Shown here one piece after another: positions 60,565-64,000 of a stretch of DNA of 64,000 nt (the first letter of the stretch is position 1; each line of letters begins with the position of its first letter). This DNA is from Actinoplanes flavus (GTDB lineage Bacteria; Actinomycetota; Actinomycetes; Mycobacteriales; Micromonosporaceae), in the NCBI RefSeq assembly GCF_017592555.1, contig NZ_JAGFNS010000009.1, positions 62,001-126,000 on the forward strand, read 5' to 3'. The translations under genes and the position numbers were made by a program. The notes beneath the pieces were generated by a model, which searched no databases, was not told the DNA's origin, and saw only the letters and a program-made list of their open reading frames with translations.

Positions 60565-61380
60565 ATGACGGAGATCCTTCGGTACGCGGCCTTCACCCTC
60601 GATCCGGCCGGCGGCAACCCGGCCGGGGTGGTCCTGGACGCGAGCACGCTCAGTGACGCCCGGATGCAGCGGATCGCGGCCGAGGTCGGGTTCTCGGAGA
60701 CGGCGTTCGTGACCGCGGCCGACGGCGACCGCTACCGGGTGCGCTATTTCAGCCCGCTCGCCGAGGTGCCGTTCTGCGGGCACGCCACGGTGGCGACCGC
60801 GGTGGCGCTCGGCCCCGGCGAGCACGTCTTCACGACCAACGCGGGTGACGTGCCGGTCTCCGTCGACGAGGCCGGGGTGGCGACCCTGAGCAGCGTCCGG
60901 CCGCGGGTCGCCGACCTGAGCGGGGCGGATCTGGCGGCGCTGCTCACGGCGTTGCGCTGGGACGCCGGCGACCTTGATCCGGCGCTGCCGCCGCGGGTGG
61001 CGTACGCGGGGGCGTACCATCCGATTCTGGCCGTGACCAGCCGCGAGCGCCTCGCCGAGCTGGACTACGACGTGCCGGCGCTGACCGCGCTGATGACCGC
61101 GCGCGACTGGACCACGGTGCAGCTGGTGTTCCGCGACTCCACGGAGACGTTCGACGTGCGCGACCCGTTCCCGGTCGGCGGGGTGTACGAGGACCCGGCC
61201 ACCGGCGCGGCGGCCGCGGCCCTCGGTGGCTATCTGCGGGAGCTGGAGCTGGTTCCGGCCGCCGCCGAGCTGCTGCTGCGGCAGGGCGACGACATGGGCC
61301 GGCCGAGCCGCGTCACCGTGCGCCTGGTTCCCGGGAACGAGGCGGTCCTGGTGAGCGGCCCGGCCGTCCCGATCAGCTGA
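60565..61380 (+). CDS. PhzF-family isomerase
   Basis: A 271-residue PhzF-fold protein. The catalytic Glu45 of the family is present in VGFSETAF, and the CGHATVATA motif (His73) and DPATGAAAAALGGYL are also intact. PhzF catalyses an isomerisation in phenazine biosynthesis, but most homologues have unknown function and no other phenazine genes are nearby. ATG at 60565 has no clear ribosome site. It overlaps the end of the convergent peptidase by 8 bp. Confidence 0.9.
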   Translation: MTEILRYAAFTLDPAGGNPAGVVLDASTLSDARMQRIAAEVGFSETAFVTAADGDRYRVRYFSPLAEVPFCGHATVATAVALGPGEHVFTTNAGDVPVSVDEAGVATLSSVRPRVADLSGADLAALLTALRWDAGDLDPALPPRVAYAGAYHPILAVTSRERLAELDYDVPALTALMTARDWTTVQLVFRDSTETFDVRDPFPVGGVYEDPATGAAAAALGGYLRELELVPAAAELLLRQGDDMGRPSRVTVRLVPGNEAVLVSGPAVPIS

Positions 61381-63139
61381 TCCGCAGGCCGGCGCCGGAG
61401 ACGCCGACCACGGTTCCGGACGGGTACCGCAGGGTGTGGTCACGGTCGGTGGAGATCAGCACGAGGCCGATCCGGTGCCCGGCCGCGAACACGTGGTCGG
61501 TGGTCTGCAGGTCCCAGCGGAAGGTGTAGGTCTTCCCGGGGCGGATCGGTGTGGTGTGCGCCGGCGAGAACCGGTTACGCACATCGATCCAGCCACGGGT
61601 GACGATCTCGTACGGGGTCGTCGCCGTCACGTACTCCCGTTTGGCGAAACACCCGGGATCGCCCTCGATGCCCGGCCCGATGCAGTCGGTCTCGGCGAGC
61701 GTCCGGGTGCGGACGAACCGTTCCGCCTCCCCGTAGTCGACGAGCAGCGCGGTCAGGTACGGGCTGTCGCCGTCCAGCGAGGCCCGGACCGTGACCTCCG
61801 GGGTGCCGGTGAGCCGGGTCTCCGCGGCGAGTGGCCCGGTCAGGTAGGCGATGCGGTTCGGGTCGGCGGCGTCCGGCGCGTCCGCCAGGCTCTCGGCGGT
61901 CCGGGACGTGTCGTCGGTGAACGTCTGCCGCTCGCCCGTTCCGAAGTGGAACGAGGTGGGCCGCAGCGGCCAGGTCCGCGAGGTCACCCAGTGGTTCGGC
62001 GCGGTCTCCACGTCGGCGACCGGCTCCCGCATGATCCCGGTGTCGATCCGGTAGAGCCACTGGTCGAACCACCGGTGCAGGGTGGACAGCCACTCGGTGC
62101 GCCGGATGTTGAACGGGTCGGTGTGCGCGGCCTGGTGCAGCCAGATCTTGCGGGGAACGTTCCGCTTCGACAGCGCGTCCCACCACTGGCCGGCCTGCCC
62201 GGTCCGTACGTTGAAGTCGTGCAGCCCGTGCACCAGCAGCACACTGGCCCGCACCTTGTGCACGTCCCGCAGGTAGTCCCGCTCGGCCCAGTAGGCGCTG
62301 TAGTCGCCGGTCTCCCGGTCCTGCTCCCGTTCGATGTCCGCCATGACGTCCGCGCAGACCTCGGGATTCTCCCTGGTCAGCACGGCCTTGGCCAGAACGT
62401 CGGTGTCCTCGCCCTGGAATCCGCCGGGCGCCACCACCCCGCCGTTGCCGCGGTAGTAGTCGTACCAGCTGGAGATCGCGGCGATCGGCACGATCGTCTC
62501 CAGGCCGCGTACGCCGGTGGCGGCGACCGCGTTCGGCAGGGTGCCGTTGTAGGAGACGCCGATCATGCCGGTCCGGCCGGTGGTCCAGCCGGCCGTCACC
62601 GGGGCGCCGGCCGCGTCGAACGCCGGGGCCCGGCCGTTCAGCCAGTCGATCACGGCCTTCATGCCGAGCGTCTCGTTCCGGCCGCCCGATGTGGGGCAGC
62701 CGGTCGAGCCGCCGCTGCCCAGGCTGTCGGCGAACACCACGGCGTAGCCGCGCGGCACGAAGTAGTTGTCCAGATAACCGGCGAAGGTGATGGTCTCCGC
62801 CCGGTTCGCGTCGATCGATCGCTGCGACGACAGGCTGCCGTCGCGGTCGATGTCGTCGTGGTTGGGCACGTCGTTGAGGCCCGCGTAGTACGGGCTCGGC
62901 TGGAAGATCACCGGCACCTTCGTGCCGGTGGCGGGCCGGATGATCCGCACGGCGACCCGGTCCGGTTGCCCGTCCGAGTCGCTGTCGACCGGGGCCTGCA
63001 CCCAAACCTGCTCCCGGATCGCGGTGGCGTAGTCGTGGACCGGTCGGGTGCCGGTCGCGGCGTGGGCCGGGGTCGCGGCGATGACCGCCGACCCGGCGAG
63101 AACGACGAGGAGCGCGAGGCTCCTGGCAAGCAGTCGCAT
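61373..63139 (-). CDS. Secreted X-Pro dipeptidyl-peptidase / CocE-type hydrolase
   Basis: A 588-residue secreted serine hydrolase of the S15/CocE-NonD family. A signal peptide covers about residues 1-28 (AHA-A cleavage). The nucleophile elbow is GVSYNG with Ser196; Asp in HGLHDFNV and His in HQAAHTDP complete the triad. The C-terminal jelly-roll PepX_C domain follows. It removes X-Pro dipeptides or hydrolyses acyl esters. An alternative GTG start lies two codons upstream. Confidence 0.9.
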   Translation of the reverse strand: MRLLARSLALLVVLAGSAVIAATPAHAATGTRPVHDYATAIREQVWVQAPVDSDSDGQPDRVAVRIIRPATGTKVPVIFQPSPYYAGLNDVPNHDDIDRDGSLSSQRSIDANRAETITFAGYLDNYFVPRGYAVVFADSLGSGGSTGCPTSGGRNETLGMKAVIDWLNGRAPAFDAAGAPVTAGWTTGRTGMIGVSYNGTLPNAVAATGVRGLETIVPIAAISSWYDYYRGNGGVVAPGGFQGEDTDVLAKAVLTRENPEVCADVMADIEREQDRETGDYSAYWAERDYLRDVHKVRASVLLVHGLHDFNVRTGQAGQWWDALSKRNVPRKIWLHQAAHTDPFNIRRTEWLSTLHRWFDQWLYRIDTGIMREPVADVETAPNHWVTSRTWPLRPTSFHFGTGERQTFTDDTSRTAESLADAPDAADPNRIAYLTGPLAAETRLTGTPEVTVRASLDGDSPYLTALLVDYGEAERFVRTRTLAETDCIGPGIEGDPGCFAKREYVTATTPYEIVTRGWIDVRNRFSPAHTTPIRPGKTYTFRWDLQTTDHVFAAGHRIGLVLISTDRDHTLRYPSGTVVGVSGAGLRIS

Positions 63140-63193
63140 CGCCACACCGTATCGCCATCCGTCGATTTCCAGGAGGGCCTAGAATCGTGCCTG

Positions 63194-64000
63194 ATGAGCG
63201 CCACAATGATCGCCCGCGACCTCGCCGCGGGACACGGGGACCGCACCCTCTTCGACGCACTCGACCTCGTGGTCGCGCCCGGTGACGTGATCGGGCTCGT
63301 CGGCGTCAACGGGGCGGGGAAGACCACGCTCCTTCGTACCCTCGCGGGTTTGATCGCCACCGAGAGCGGAAGCGTCTCGCTCAGCCCGCCCACCGCCAAC
63401 GTCGGATATCTGCCGCAGGAACGGGAACGGCGCGCCGGCGAGACCGTGCGGGAATTCCTGGGCCGGCGCACCGGGGTGTCCGCCGCGCACGCGGCGATGG
63501 ACGCCGCCGCCGCCGAACTCGCCGAGGGAGAACCCGGCGCCGACGACCGGTACTCGGCCGCGCTCGAACGCTGGCTGGATCTCGGCGGCGCCGACCTCGA
63601 GGACCGGATCGCCGAGACCGACCTCGGCTTCAGCGCGGACCTGCCGATGACCGCCCTCTCCGGCGGCCAGGCGGCCCGCGCCGGCATGGCGTCGCTGCTG
63701 CTCAGCCGCTACGACGTCTACCTGCTCGACGAGCCGACCAACGACCTCGACCTGGACGGCCTGGCCCGTCTCGAATCGTTCGTGGCCGGGCTGCGCGCGG
63801 GAGTCGTGGTGGTCAGCCACGACCGCGAATTCCTCACCCGGACCGTCACCAAGGTCCTCGAACTCGACCTGGCCCAGCGGCAGGTCCGCCTCTACGGCGG
63901 CGGCTACGCCTCCTACCTCGACGAGCGCGAGCGGGCCCGGCGGCACGCCCGCGACCAGTACGAGGAGTACGCCGACAAGAAGGAGGACCTGCTCGAACGC
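63194..64000 (+). CDS. ABC-F family ATPase, truncated by the window end
   Basis: The first 269 codons of an ABC-F protein. First ATPase domain: Walker A GVNGAGKT (about 38-45), signature LSGGQAARAGMASLLL, Walker B VYLLDEPTNDLDL, and switch His in VVVSHDREFL. The start of the linker helices (ERARRHARDQYEEYADKKEDLLER) lies at the window end. Members act on the ribosome, protecting against antibiotics or regulating translation; which applies cannot be told. The start ATG at 63194 lacks a good ribosome site. Confidence 0.92.
   Translation, partial: MSATMIARDLAAGHGDRTLFDALDLVVAPGDVIGLVGVNGAGKTTLLRTLAGLIATESGSVSLSPPTANVGYLPQERERRAGETVREFLGRRTGVSAAHAAMDAAAAELAEGEPGADDRYSAALERWLDLGGADLEDRIAETDLGFSADLPMTALSGGQAARAGMASLLLSRYDVYLLDEPTNDLDLDGLARLESFVAGLRAGVVVVSHDREFLTRTVTKVLELDLAQRQVRLYGGGYASYLDERERARRHARDQYEEYADKKEDLLER

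Noticed and set aside
60565..61380. Phenazine biosynthesis locus
   Set aside because: Only an isolated PhzF-fold protein; no other phz genes are present.

Overview
The window is very GC-rich actinobacterial chromosome. Its gene content suggests a Micromonosporaceae member such as Actinoplanes; this is an inference from gene content and order, not a measured phylogeny. Supporting signs are the actinobacterial block gcvH-garA-ftsR-nuclease-merR with the DUF881/sbp/DUF881/pgsA genes, several secreted polymer-degrading enzymes, ATP-binding LuxR regulators, two-component systems and frequent GTG starts. No rRNA, tRNA, transposase, integrase or prophage gene was found.

Layout: 1-6.8 kb holds secreted or cytoplasmic hydrolases (two esterases, a GH18 chitinase), a membrane acyltransferase and an AlkZ-like DNA glycosylase-fold protein. 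At 6.8-17.4 kb are pgi, a SWIM/DUF6493-like gene pair, a membrane dipeptidase and a secreted DNRLRE-GH26-like glycosidase. At 17.5-28.3 kb a minus-strand run encodes a two-component system, a MacA/MacB-type ABC exporter, a second HlyD-like adaptor, a DUF5666-like membrane protein and a large LuxR regulator, with a divergent lipoprotein; three of these proteins share a GGGFPGGG motif, which suggests one envelope system. At 28.5-37.7 kb are a LacI/MFS pair with two operators, a repeat-rich zone, an LRV-repeat gene cut by a TAG codon, a Thermobifida-type cutinase (polyester-hydrolase family) and a second LuxR ATPase. At 37.7-45.1 kb are small SHOCT proteins, a universal stress protein, DoxX and DUF1918 proteins with DevR-like boxes, a DUF3516 helicase and a second two-component system. 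At 45.2-49.4 kb are asparagine synthase, a STAS protein, an ECF sigma factor with SnoaL domain and a hydrolase. At 49.4-56 kb is the conserved block equivalent to M. tuberculosis Rv1822-Rv1830. At 57-64 kb are a VWA/AAA pair, a PhzF protein, a secreted CocE-type peptidase and a truncated ABC-F gene.

The most unusual signal is in the DNA between and inside genes. A 48-bp double-stem hairpin (outer arms GATCTTGGACG/CGTCCAAGATC) occurs ten times in two clusters, at 31.1-31.8 kb and 56.3-57.1 kb, each amplified as larger tandem units (415 bp and 196 bp). A second dispersed repeat forms a 124-bp-arm inverted repeat at 2.7-3.1 kb and recurs at 28.4 kb. A 28-bp tandem hairpin array precedes the GH26 gene. 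In two places the 3' end of a gene has been tandemly duplicated downstream of itself (LRV gene, pgsA), and three proteins carry in-frame 30/33-bp tandem expansions. This looks like a genome in which intergenic hairpins and short tandem duplications are actively remodelling gene ends.
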